This document shows, piece after piece, positions 21,302 to 32,424 of a stretch of 64,000 nucleotides of DNA. Each line of letters begins with the position of its first letter. The first letter of the stretch is position 1. Source of the DNA: Emydura subglobosa (Eukaryota; Chordata; Testudines; Chelidae). The DNA lies in the NCBI GenBank assembly GCA_007922225.1, contig ML680053.1:14081877-14145876 (forward strand), written 5' to 3'. The notes beneath the pieces are model-generated. The model made no database searches and was not told the DNA's origin. It saw only the letters and a program-made list of their open reading frames with translations. The translations under genes and the position numbers were made by a program.

Positions 21302-22082
21302 CTCCGCAGCCCGGTGCACGCTTCGAGGGGCTCCGCGCGACAGGGAAGTTTGCGTTTGCAAGTTGCAAAAACTTACCGGGCATGGGAAGCTGTTCGTGCT
21401 CCGCAAAGCAGGAGGGAAAGGACCCTGCAAATCGCCTGTTCTCGGTCTTTTTCTCTAGTGCAGTGGCTCGCTGGGTGAGCTGCGTTTGTGCACAGGGGGG
21501 GAAGCAAGTGGGTCCCTCTCGGCAGCGGAAGCCGGCGGCTCGCGGCCGTTCTCGTGCTTTGCACCAGATGTAAACCCATGGAGCGGAGCGTGCACGGAGG
21601 GGGACGTGCTGCTTGTGCGGTCCGGCTGGCGGTGTCTGTGACGGGCCCAGCCGATCGCGGTGTCTGGGGGAGGCTTGCTGCAGTTTGGGGGATATTGCAC
21701 CTAAGGAAAGGGGTCCCCGCTGCAGGGGGGTTGGCGTTTCCCACTCCCGGCCCCTGGTCGCGGCGTGACTTGCTGCGGGCGGCGGTTTGCAGGGCGCTGA
21801 GGGGCTTTCCCCGGGAGGTGGCGCGCGACGCGGCTGCTGCCGCCGCCCGGCCGCTGCGAGCGAGACTCGCCCCCTGCTGCGGGGCTGGCACCGCAGAGCG
21901 GTCTCTGCTCGGTGGGGGTCGCGCCGGGAAAGTGCGTGCAGTGGGCAGTGCTAGGTCGGGGGAGGGGCGGCCGTCTTCCAGTCATTGCTCCTCGTTGTGC
22001 CCTGGGGGCCGATCGCTGTCGTGGGCATTTCTGCACGTTTGAAAGAAGTTTGGGTGTTTTGCAGGAAGGTTTGTTCTTTTGC

Positions 22083-22083
<1 letters not shown>

Positions 22084-22113
<30 letters not shown>
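22084..22113 (+). repeat. (TG)n microsatellite
   Basis: About 14 TG units just downstream of the CpG island, seen directly. Confidence 0.95.
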
Positions 22114-22116
<3 letters not shown>

Positions 22117-24414
22117 TTGGAGGGGGGATGTGCAATAACCACTCACCTCTCCCTTGGCTGCTGCCTGGGATCTCAAGGTCCCGGACGCAGGAGACAGACC
22201 AGGCTTTTGCTGCTGCAGTTAATGATTAGTTCAGCCTCTGTGGGGTTGCAGGAGGGTTGCTGTGGCCTCGGCCCGTTTCCATTCCCGGTGCATTGGTTTG
22301 CAAATGAGACTCTCAATTTCCATTTGCTAACATCAAGCAACTAAAACAACTGCCAGATGACCGTATTTCCAGTTGCTGCTTGTGGTGGGGGGTGGGATCA
22401 AAACCTGCCCTGGTTTGGGAACTGGTAAATGCCGTTTTCCCATCTCTCTGATGAAGAGACCATCATCGAACCTCTTCTGCCACTTTTTGAACCCTGCTGG
22501 ATTATTTACAGGAGCGAGCAAACAAACGAACAGCTCCCGCAGTCGCTAAAGAAACATACCGTTGTGTGTCTTGTGTTTTGTTCCTGGTGGCTTCGTGCCC
22601 TTGCTTTGTTGTTTGAAGGACCAAGTTTTGACGATATTTCTAAGTCCCGGAGCCAATTCAAATAAATGAAAGTAAGTGGGACACACAGGAAAGCAAAATA
22701 GGGCACTCAGATACAGCCAACTGAGTAGCCAGCTTACCTGGTTAAAAAGAAAATGCTTCAGGAAATGAGTGCTTTCCCTCTGTTCTCCTTGTCTTTCCCT
22801 TTCCATTGCTTCTGAGACGAGCATCATTTTTTCTCAGTGTTTGTCAAAGATCTAACTAATCTAACTCTGTCCAGTAGAAAATGTATTCTCCACCTGCATA
22901 GACATTTAACTTCCTTTAGTGTTTAGTAGAGGCTTTACTTTATGAGTGAATGATCAGGCTCCTGGCAGAGGAAATAGAAGCTGAGAAAGGGAGAGAGCTC
23001 TGAGAATTAGAGAGGAGAAATTCTGCACTGTTCACTAACCACTGAGGGAGTGCCCCTGTTTTCACTGATCGGTTAGTTCTGAATTGAAGCGGTTGAATAG
23101 GGGGTGGTATAAACGTTAGCTGGGAAACCAGGACACCATAAAACAGCGTGGGTTCATCCCTCGCTGCCTTTTTTTTGCTGACAAAGGTAGAGTTTATCCT
23201 GTAAGTTACTCTTGTTTCCTTGAAGAAAATACAATGGTGGCAATAGGAAAAGAACAAATGATCCCTTCAGTGTTCCCAAGATGTTGATGTGAAAGAGTTA
23301 ATAGAAATGTACTGTTATCCTTGTGCCCAAATTAGAACCAAATGGTCCAGAAATCGGTGACTTAGCTCTGCTTATTTTTTTCTGGTGCCTATGCATCTAG
23401 TGTGGCTGCAAATAATGAATAGGTTGCCTTGACTGTACTGTACTTGCCTTCAGATGTCAAGTTTTTTTACAAGGGCAAGAGATTTGCTTTCCAATGAAAA
23501 GTTTTATTTTTTGGAATCTTAATGTCTATATAGTACACCTGTTAACTAGCAATAAATGGAGGAGGGTGCCCATTGACCTGTATGTTACATTGCTGTTTTA
23601 CTACTGTGATGGATGGCAGTATAAAACACTGGGGTCTTTTAGTGCAGTCCTTGATTCTGACATAAGTGCATTCTATTTTATCAAGTTATGTTATCATTGT
23701 TGCCATCATCAAGTACTGCAGTGTGACCCGATGTAACCTAGTTGATGGATTATGTCAAATACAATTAAGTGGGCAATTATAACTGAATAACTGAGTAGAG
23801 TGTCTAGCCATTACTTGCTGGTAGGATTTAGTAACTCTTATTGCATTACGAATGTAAATATGTTTGGAGTTCTCAAATGTTTCTGACACGTGCAAACGGT
23901 ACAATTGTTGCTCAGATTAATAGTTTTCTTTTATACATATGAGAAAAACTTGTGGGCTAGGGTAGGATTTGTTATCCCCTGCGGTCCCAATACAGGATAT
24001 AGAATACCTTTCACCTCTTGGATGCAAGTTTGAATGAAGCACAGGTCACTAGTGAGCAAAAGTTGGGATTTTTGGGGCGGTTTTTTTTAGCCATTGTATG
24101 ACTCTTTGATTGCTTATGTGAAGGGTTTCCTTCGTAACTTGTCTCTAGTTCACATCACAAAAGCTGCTTTGCACCATTAGCATCCTGATTGTTTTGGCTG
24201 GAAGGCCAAGGACAAAATGGGCAGGGAGACAGAACTAGTAGGCCAGTGGCGAAATCTTGTTTCTGCTGAAGTCAATGGGAGCTTTGCCGCAAGCTGCAGG
24301 GGGACCAAGGTCTAGAAGTAGTGCCTGCTAGTCTGGGAGGCACATTGGTATGTCGTGTGGAGAAGCTCTCACTGCTGCCACCCATGCTGTCTGTTCAATG
24401 GCTTAACAGAAGAG
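22114..24414. other. Non-coding stretch downstream of the CpG island
   Basis: This is probably intron or upstream sequence of the gene served by the island. A minus-strand donor-like word (cag|gtaagc) lies at 22735-22743. Plus-strand gtaagt occurs near 22672. No exon can be confirmed and no large transposon is recognised. Confidence 0.45.
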
Positions 24415-24872
24415 TTAAGGAAGACAAAGTGGGTTTGGTAATATCTTTTATTGGACCAACTTCTGTTGGTGAGAGTGACAAGCTTTCATGCTTATACAGC
24501 GCTCTTCTTCAGGTCTGGGAAAGGTACTCAGAACATCACAGCTAAATACAAGGTGGAAGGGATTGTTTAATGTAAATAGTTAACAAATATTTCAAGGGAT
24601 CATTCAAGGTGAAGTGACCCATTAATACTTCTCCAGTCAGGGAAAGAACGGGGGAAAAAAGGTGGGTAAGGAGGGGGTTAAGTAGAGATTGTTGTAATAA
24701 GCCATAAATCCAGTGTGTCTGATCAGTCAGAAGCAAGCTCCCCACATGCCAGGTTACAGCAGCTCAAAACGGCACCAGACCCTGCCAGAACAACAGCAAA
24801 ACTGCAGACATATCTCTATTGCTGTGATGATCAACACCCCCACAACACACCTACACATGCCTATCACAACAT

Positions 24873-25110
24873 ATGGTGTATCTCATCCAGGACTCTAAAT
24901 GCCTCAATAACAACCATGTGGGTGAAACCAGACAATTACTATGCTCTCAAAAGAACTCACACAGGAGAAGAAGACAAGCCTATCACCTGTGGGTAAACAC
25001 TTTTCACAAAGCCATCACTCTGTATCTGACCTCTCTGTCCTCATCCTCAAAGGAAACCTCTGCACAATACCTTCAAAAGACAAGTTTGGGAGCTTAAATT
25101 CATAATTTTG
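24873..25110 (+). pseudogene. GIY-YIG endonuclease remnant of a Penelope-like element
   Basis: This is the C-terminal endonuclease domain that distinguishes canonical Penelope-like elements from other retroelements. The frame shows VYLIQDSKCLNN near 24876 and HVGETRQLL near 24915, which fit the two halves of the GIY-YIG motif (V-Y-L-I and Y-V-G-x-T; here H replaces Y). After frame changes an HxH-like FHKAITLYLTSLSS segment and a LKGN-like stretch follow. In live elements the domain nicks target DNA. Several shifts show that it is inactive. Confidence 0.7.
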
Positions 25111-25322
25111 CTAGATACTAAATCCACTGTCTCTTCAGTCCATTGTTTTTATGGCTCATTACAGCAATCTATGAACCACTTAAATCCCTCCCCCAACTTT
25201 TTTTCCTTTCTCCCCCACTACAGATGTTGATGGGCCACATCACCTTCAATAGTCCCTTGTAATATGTGTCAACTACCTGTGCTAAACCATCTGTTCCACC
25301 TTGTATTTAGCTGTGACACTGA

Positions 25323-26155
25323 GGCGTGGTCTACAGTAGTCTGTTGTGTGGACAAAAGTCAGCTGTTTTTCCACAAAAGGGTGCTGGTGTACACACTGCA
25401 ATTACACCCCTCCAACCCCTCCACCCCCTACCAACAAAACTGCCCTGTTTTATTGACAAAGTAAAACCACCTCCATGAAAGGTGTAGGGCTCATGTTGGC
25501 TTACTTAGGGCAACGCGGTGTCAATGTAGACACTGCATCCCCCTTATATCTGCTGTGGGGCTGTCATTCTTGTCAATTTCACAGCTTTGCTGGAGCAATG
25601 AAATTGTCAAGAAAGCCCCACTGAGAGCTGAGCAGCTGGTCTCTGCTCCAAGAAGCCTGGGCGCCTAGAGAGAAACCCAGGCACCTGGATCCCGCTCCCG
25701 GCTGCGAGCGGGGCAAGAACCCCGGGCGCTTTCCTACCCTCTCCCACAGCAAGCCTAGTCAATTTAAAGCCATGAAATTGACATGGCTGCCTGGTTGGAC
25801 TCCCAGCTGGAAAGCTGCTCAACTGTGAAATTGACAAGGCTGCTGGCTCCTGAGGGGGTGGGGTGAAAAGCCAGGCAGCTGGACCCCACTCCCCAGGGGC
25901 GAGAAGCCGTGGGCAGCTTCCCCCTGGGAACAGGAGGGGGAAGCCCTGGGCAGCTTTCCCCGGCTCGGGGGAAGAGGGGGCAGCCGCCTGGAGCATATGG
26001 AGCTCAGAAACCAGGGTCTCAGCTCCCACACTTCCCTTCTTAGGTTGGTGGAAGATCTCCTGGTGAGGACGCACGCCATGGACCCAAGGAGGGTATGGTG
26101 GACGTCAGCCACCGCAGTAATTACTGCGACATTTAAGTAAGGTCAACATATGTTA
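25323..26155 (-). mobile_element. Harbinger-type MITE, antisense, left part of a chimeric insert
   Basis: This is the reverse-orientation relative of the element at 30802-31356. Shared landmarks: ggtctacag at this end corresponds to the right end there, and gtaattactgc with cacctaag-type words at 26.03-26.13 kb corresponds to its left part. It contains a GC-rich middle. The inner end lacks its own terminal repeat and joins directly to a second MITE at 26156. TGA (25320-25322) precedes it. Confidence 0.7.
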
Positions 26156-26390
26156 GGTCTGGTCTACACTCCCATCAACTTACTTATGTTGCCTTACTGT
26201 GGTGTCTCCATTGCGCTGCGTCCATGGGAGGCGCCATCCAGTTGACACAGCCTTACTCTTTTCGGAGGGATGGATTTATTGCATTGGCTGGAGAACACTT
26301 CTGGGATCAATTGAGTGGGTCTTCACTGCCTGCTCAGTTGATCCCGCTGCATCGATCCATGCAGCCCAGAGGTATTTTTCTAGTGTAGCC
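26156..26390 (+). mobile_element. Second Harbinger-type MITE, right part of the chimeric insert
   Basis: It begins ggtctggtctacactccc after TTA and ends ctagtgtagcc, followed by TGA (26391-26393). That TGA matches the TGA before 25323, so the two MITE parts together are flanked by a 3-bp TNA duplication, the target type of PIF/Harbinger elements. The surrounding Penelope-like sequence reads on across the insert (gacac, then tgagtac). Confidence 0.7.
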
Positions 26391-26540
26391 TGAGTACATT
26401 TCCCTCCCAGACCAGAAGAAGAGCTGTCTAAGCTTGTCTGTCTCACCAACAGAAACTGGTCCAGTAAAAGATATTACCTCACCCACCTTGTCTTTCTAAT
26501 ATCCTGGAACCAACACTGCTACAACAATGCTGCATAGAAG

Positions 26541-27670
26541 ATTTAAGTTTCTTGGGCTGTCCACTCAGTGCTTTCCACAAGCACAGCTCCAGGTTGGGAC
26601 TGTATTATAGAGTTGGGTTAAAGTTATCTTTTCAGTTGGAACATGGGGTTTCAGTAGTTTTTATAATATTCAGTGGAATGGAGGAGAATTTGAGAGAGTA
26701 GAACAAAAATTTTGATGGGACATTGGGTGTAAATGAGCCTGACGAAGTTATCTTTAGTGGAACTGTTTTCACAAAAGTGGATAATAAAGGAAACATGTAC
26801 ATGACTTTTTTTTTGTTTGTTTTTAATTCCAGTCTAGAGAGTTTTTCATTTAGGTTTAAACAATTTTTGTGCAGTGCGTTCAAACCAGATAATGCTTTGT
26901 TGTGCTCATGCACAAGAATCAAGAGGTGAAATTGAACACAAAGATGGGTGTGCTTTTTTGGAATCCAATCAGCATTCCTTCTGGAAAAGTAAATTTCTTT
27001 CTTTTAAAAAAAATTCTTTGAGTAGGGTTATGGAAATTAAGCTTTAATAAAAATAAAGATATTTGTTTAAAAAATACAGTTTATACCATTAGTGTCTTAG
27101 ATGTATTTGTGAAAAAGAATGTGACTAAAACAGAACGATCTTGATTCTCCTTTCACTTAGGCCAGTGGAAGGGCCTGGTCTTGCTCTATTATAGTCAATG
27201 GAAATGTTGTCATTAATTTAAATAGGAGCAGGAACAGACCCTAAATTCAGTATTGGTCTGTTAAAATCAGTGTGTTGCACCAGTGTAAAACAGGTTTGAG
27301 ACTGTTCATACTGTTACTATGCAAAAGACAATATAGCAGTGCTGTGCACGGAAAGAGACTGACAAGATCCAATATTCTGCTTATTTTCCCTGGACTGCAC
27401 TGACTCCCAGTTCATTTGTCAGTGCAATGCAGGGAGCTGATTCTGATCTCTAAAGCTCGTTGTGGTTTGAGTTATGTGATTCCTAAAGACTGTTTCTCTC
27501 CTTGTGTTCTAGTTCTAACCTCTTTGCTGACATCAGCTGGCACACTCCAGCCCACAGTCTTAGATATTGTAGCCAGAGGCAGGCTGCTTACAGTGGGGCT
27601 GTCCAACGACATTGCCTGAGCCCTATTTTTGTTGACTTTCCAGGCAAGCTGCAAAGCTTATTTATTCACT
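26541..27670. other. Non-coding stretch with short dispersed-repeat traces
   Basis: A short stretch near 27150-27245 (ctattatagtcaatggaaat) resembles a common old reptile repeat. No coding exon is recognised. Confidence 0.4.
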
Positions 27671-27674
27671 GTGG

Positions 27675-27790
27675 GTGAAATCCTGGTCTTATTGAAAGCA
27701 ATGAAGAGAGGGGGAATAGAACCTATGTCTGTCATATTCAAATGTGCTCTAATTACTGGGCTAAACCAGTAATCAGGTGCATACTCCTCC
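27675..27790 (-). repeat. Old SINE remnant, antisense
   Basis: The text gggggaatagaacctatgtc and gctctaattactgggctaaa corresponds to an antisense tRNA-derived SINE head (B-box and A-box order reversed). It is diverged. Confidence 0.45.
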
Positions 27791-29695
27791 AGTCGGAATT
27801 TGAGTGGGACCTGTTCAGATAGGTGTGCTCAGAGGCTGCTTACAGCATATGGCTCCACATGCAACCTAGGCGGCTGAACGTGCCACTTTCTTTGGTTCAT
27901 GAATCACTCTGGGGCTTAGCTAGGATAGGCATCCAGGTGCCTAGAGGGAGGCAGCAGAGTGCATGCTAAGGGAAGGGAATTTTTAATTGAAATACTTAGT
28001 TGCCGAGGGCATTTAGATGCCTACAGGATTTAGCAGGAGTCAAACCTGCGAGTTAGGCACCGAAACCCCTTTGTGGATCTCACTGTAGGTGGCTCTTCTG
28101 ACCTGAAATTCCCTTCCAGCTTCAATTGACTGGCTGGATTTCTTTGGGCTGTAAAAGGGATATAGGATTCTTTATGGATTTAGTGCCTGATCCTTAAATG
28201 TATTGGATTCAACGGGGTGGGTTTTTCAAAAATCCTCAGAATTGGCCTAATTCTTCCATTAAAGTCAAGGGGAGTTTTACCTTTGACTACAATGAGAGAA
28301 CAGTTAGGCCGACGCTGTGGGCTTCTGCAAATCCCTTCGCATGTGTTCCCAGGAAAATTACACAGCACTTTTGATTTCAGTCCTGAATAGCATTTGGGCT
28401 GGAGAGAGTGAAGGATGGGGAGAGGAATTAATTTTCATGATTTTCCTGCAGTGCTGGTGAGAAACGGTTTGTTTTCCACCAACTCTGAACATGCATAATG
28501 CAACTTGCTGATACTTGTATTCTACCATCCAGCTGTAGATCGCATTTTGTGTCCCATTCCCCCGCCAGACTTGAAAGATTATTCGAGCTGTTGGTTGAAG
28601 TATAGTTAGAAAAGGTAGCTGTGAGTTTAATTGTAGCTCCAGGACTTGACTAAATCAAATTACAAACAATCTGATAAAAATTATAGCCACTTGAATGTTG
28701 TTAAAGGTTAAAAGTGAGCCCTCACAATAGGAGCTATTAGTGTTTCACATTTTGAAGTAAAGGAGGTTATTAATACTCCTAAATAACATTGAACATACAT
28801 TTTGCCTTATAACCACCTGAGCACCGTTTAGGTAATGCAGATTAAATTTAGTGGCACGTGCATTTAATGACGGTATAAATGTCCATTTTGCCATCAGATA
28901 TGTTGCACTGGATTTTTAAGCATTAAACATTTTGATGTCTCACGTGCATTATGGCATCTAGAGAGTCTTAAAATAGAATATCTATGTTCTGTCATAGGGT
29001 GAAACATTCTGTTGACTGTTCAGATTTAAATGTTGAGTTAATAATTTTGATGTTTGCATGGTTATTTTTAAGGCTGGGGTTTGGAATTTTTTGCTTTGTT
29101 TCCTTTAAGTGGCGATTAAATAACGGCAGTTCATGCTGTTATTGGTTGAGTTATGTGGAGTCATGTAAGCTGTGAATCATATGGCATGATTCCATGCAGA
29201 CTTGTAGGGTTGTCAGCTGCTATTTCTTTGGAATGACCTATCTTTATAGATTTATTTATTTTTTTGCTGCAGTGAAATGCATACTAGGGATAGGCTGACA
29301 GTAAATATGGATCCAAAGCAGAGAGATTGTGTGTACTTCTTCTTTTCCATAGATTTGTTGCAGTATTTTGTAGTAATGGGCCAAAGGCTAGAGTTTACAG
29401 CTGGGATCTTCAGAGGAGCCTAACTCCCTTGGGCACCTTGAAAATCTCAACCTGCTTCTTTGTACCTTCAATGTTTTGGGTAATCTGTGTCACTTTCTGT
29501 ACTCATTGTCCCTGAAACTTTAGGGCATGCCAAAGTTATCTGTACTGTAGTGGCCACAGATCAAAATCTTCCCTCACTTCTAGCAGGTAGGAAGTTTCTC
29601 TAGTGAATAAGGGGGGGAAGCAACACCAACTTCTGCAAAAATATTTTAAGCTGAAGGTTTTTCATTCAAGCCCTGGATGGGAATAGAGACGTAAA
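27791..29695. other. Non-coding stretch, possible conserved noncoding element
   Basis: No gene is seen. The part from about 28600 to 28975 is AT-rich, free of obvious repeats and dense in words such as gcacgtgc and taatga, which makes it a candidate regulatory element (see findings). Confidence 0.35.
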
Positions 29696-29698
29696 ATG

Positions 29699-30266
29699 TC
29701 GGTTAACAAAACAACCCTTTAAACGATTAAAATTATATCGTTTAAACATTTGAGGGGTATCCTGCTGCACCTCAGCCCAGCCACTGTATAGGGCCCTGGC
29801 CCTGGCCCCTCCAATTGTCCCAGGACAGGCCCTCCAGAGTTGGGGTGCTGCCTCCTCTGGGGCCTGTCACCCCCCAGCCTGACGGAGGGGGCAATAAGGC
29901 ATCTCAGCGCCCTGCCCAGCCCCTGAGCCCATCCCCCTTCTCTGTGCTCCTGGTCCTGCCCCAGGGCTGGGGACACCCCCCATGCCCACCCAACCCCCAA
30001 GACTCTTCACCTGGGTGCATCTCAGCCACTGCCTCTGGCTCACTGCTGCTCAAGCTGGTGCCGCTGCTGTCGCCAGACCTGTAAGCCACCGCCAGGCTCT
30101 CCTCTGCACACGCGTGAGTGTGTGTCCCAGCCCCTGCCATTGTCATTCCCTGCAACATCCCATCCCCACTCATCCCCCACCTGCACAGCAACCCCCTCCC
30201 GTGCAGCGAACGGTTAACGCAATTTGTAAACAGGAAGACTAGCACTTGCCAGTTAACCATTTGCTA
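29699..30266. mobile_element. GC-rich insert with gttaac-type ends, probable MITE
   Basis: A C-rich, GC-rich block is bounded by tcggttaac at the left and gttaacca at the right, which are imperfect inverted ends. Several overlapping long frames on both strands come from composition, not from coding. It sits in AT-rich surroundings. The class is not assigned; no clear target duplication is seen. Confidence 0.5.
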
Positions 30267-30798
30267 TTTTGTATTCCTAGATGGGAACAGAAAGGAAAAT
30301 GCCCTTATTTTTTTTTTTTTGCCAGCAATCAGAGGTTTTGGGGAAGGCTTCAGTTTTATCAGACACCTTACTAGCTAGAGGCTGGGATGAAAGATGGTGC
30401 GTTCTGGTAAGAATCCCATTGCCTTCACCGCTTCAGGGTTAGGGATGACTGGGCTGTTCACCAGGGCTTATCTGTTCCTGCACCTCACTGGACAGTGGGG
30501 CCTTCCTGTCCTCCACTGTTGACATGCAGGTGTAGTCCCCATTTAGGGAATGTTTCTTTTTGCTGACCTTTCAGTTTTGTTTTGTTTTTTAAACTTACAG
30601 CTGCTACAGAATCCTGCTGTTCCTTTCATTTGCTCTGATGTGCTTACAATTTGTGCAGTTGTATGCGTTGCCTTTTAAAACTGGAGAGCATTTTTAAAAT
30701 CTTGCCATTGAGCTTCAACGTTTTAACGACGCACCCTCCAAATTGTTACTGCGCTTTGGTTCAGATTTGTGCTACTTGCCATTTTTTTACGGCCTTTC
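30267..30798. other. Non-coding stretch, no gene seen
   Basis: It has a T-run near 30307-30320 and no recognisable exon. Confidence 0.4.
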
Positions 30799-30801
30799 TT
30801 A

Positions 30802-31356
30802 GGCCTTGTCTACTTTTCAAAGATAAGCTGACCTATGTTAGTTGCGTTAATTACTGCATTGGCTGATGTCTGTTGGAGGCCCAGTCCGCACTGCCCTCCT
30901 AGGGTTGGTGGTGCATGTCCTCACCAGGAGCACTTCCACCCACCTAAGAGGGGCAGCGTGGGGAGCTGAGAGACGGTCAGCTCCTGCTGGGATCCTAGCT
31001 ACCCCACAGGGTCCCAGATTCCTGACGAGCTGCCCACCTGTCCCCTCCCCCTTCCCCGACAGGAGCCTGGGAAGCCACCCGGGGCTTCTCCGCAACCCTC
31101 CGGGAGCCAGGGGAAGCTGGGCTCTAGTTGCCCAGCTTTGGAAATTGACAAGAGTGACAGCCAACAGCAGATGTAAGGAATACGGCGTCTGCACTGACAC
31201 TCCCTCGCCCTAGCTACGCCGACATAAGCCCTACACCTCTCGTTGAGGTGGTTTTATTCTGTCGGCATCGCAGGGGAGTTACATCAGTGGGAGGAACATT
31301 TCAGTGTGTACACCTTCACTGTATTGTCGACAAAACTCTGTAGTGTAGACCAGCCC
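30802..31356 (+). mobile_element. PIF/Harbinger-type MITE with TTA duplications
   Basis: The ends ggccttgtctac and gtagaccagccc are inverted. TTA precedes (30799-30801) and follows (31357-31359), the 3-bp target duplication of PIF/Harbinger transposons. The interior is GC-rich and matches in reverse orientation the insert at 25323-26155. It has no transposase, so it is non-autonomous. Confidence 0.8.
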
Positions 31357-31359
31357 TTA

Positions 31360-32350
31360 GACTTGACCTTATTTCCCTTGTACCGTCTGTCTGCAGTTTC
31401 TGACTACTTGGTGCTGCTCCTGTTTTGGTGGAGGTCTTTAGCCTGTGTTGTTTGCGCAGCAGAATATTGCAGAACATAGTTGAAGACTCTTTCAGGATAG
31501 TTTCATCTGATTACTGAGAAGCACTTTGATATTTGTAATTAGTGCTACATGTATGTGCTCTGTGCCACTGGGAACTACTTGCCCAGCCAAGCCACAGGGT
31601 CAGGAAGAACTGGGAAGGATACTGTTTAAGAGACTTTGTAAGTAATTGGTTCCCGCAGGCTGAGGCAAGCTTCCTTGCTGGTGTACCTTTGTGCCTGGAG
31701 AAAGAGACCGTTCAGGTTCCCTGTACATTAGGCTGAGGCTCAGAAATGTACTGCACAATGGTTCTTGTGCTTTTAAGCAGGAGGGTGCAGTATTTGGTTG
31801 GTTTTTTTCTCCTCCTCACCCCCAACCATTTTCTTTTCCCTACGGCTATCGCATGGGTCACACTTGGACACAGCTGCCTTCCTATGGACACAGAGCAAGG
31901 TCTGAAATGATTGTTAAATATCTATAAAATATCAATTGACTTGCTACTGACTCCAGGCATGGATTGGAAGGGTAGGAGGTGGAGTGGAAATACGGAGGGA
32001 TAGCAGTTCAGGAGGGATACAGTTTGTTTATAGGGTGCTGCCTCGTCTTGGAATTGCAGGAGGAAGGCTGGAGGAGTGCAGACAACTGGCAATGGCAAAT
32101 TATATTGGATGCGATGATGAATACCTACAGAGGGGCATAGAAGGGAGCTGGGTGCGGGACAGGAAGAGGGACAGCAATAGAAGAGACTCTTATCCATGAT
32201 AAGCTTAAAATTTTGTAGATTTAAAGCTTATCCACATTGAAAACTTTAGGTGGTTAAAGTAACATAAGTAAAACTGTTTGGAGTATTAGCTGGGCTAGTT
32301 TAAAACACGCTTTGTTTTCTTTTTCATTAATTGTATTCGCAAGCAGAAAA
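31360..32350. other. Non-coding stretch, no gene seen
   Basis: There are several short frames, none with family features. No repeat is recognised with confidence. Confidence 0.4.
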
Positions 32351-32410
<60 letters not shown>

Positions 32411-32424
32411 AGACACAGACACAG

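Larger units (their letters stand above)
20440..22030. promoter_or_regulatory. CpG island, probable host gene promoter and first exon region
   Basis: About 1.6 kb is strongly GC-rich and CpG-rich, in contrast to the AT-rich flanks, and free of transposon sequence. GC boxes occur at 20842-20850 (ggggcgggg) and 21130-21137 (ggggcggg). It holds a (CAG)9 tract. Good candidate splice donors lie on both strands: plus at 20780 (gtgagt) and 21474 (gtgagc); minus near 21370-21376 (gtaagt on that strand). A GATAAAAG word at 20416 lies just upstream. This pattern fits a promoter/5' UTR/first exon of a housekeeping or developmental gene, possibly bidirectional. I do not recognise a protein, and the gene's identity and direction are open. 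Confidence 0.8.
24415..26540 (+). mobile_element. Penelope-like element with inverted ends and nested MITEs
   Basis: The left terminus (ggtaatatcttttattggac, then cttctgttggtgagag) and the right terminus (ctcaccaacagaaactggtc, then cagtaaaagatattacctca) are inverted copies of each other, a layout known in Penelope-like elements. The right end runs on through ctaatatcctggaaccaaca to about 26540. Inside is a GIY-YIG-type endonuclease remnant (24.87-25.11 kb). A 1068-bp Harbinger-like insert (25323-26390) splits the 3' part. The RT is absent, so this is a truncated copy. A second pair of these arms occurs at 58.9 kb. Confidence 0.8.

Noticed and set aside
21190..21573. Poly-alanine open frame over the (CAG)9 tract
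   Set aside because: The Ala/Gln/Ser runs are readings of the same triplet repeat in different frames. Without a known protein or splice evidence none is preferred as CDS.
21373..22042. Overlapping frames of 144-184 codons on both strands
   Set aside because: They are explained by CpG-island composition and show no recognisable domain.
24713..24996. Two overlapping frames as separate genes
   Set aside because: They are shifted readings of the same Penelope-like region that contains the GIY-YIG remnant.
25607..26112. 155-codon minus-strand frame
   Set aside because: It lies in the GC-rich body of a Harbinger-type MITE; the same region at 30.9-31.2 kb also gives open frames without domains.
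29719..30260. Several proline- or glycine-rich frames on both strands
   Set aside because: They lie in a C-rich, probably MITE-derived block and lack any family motif.
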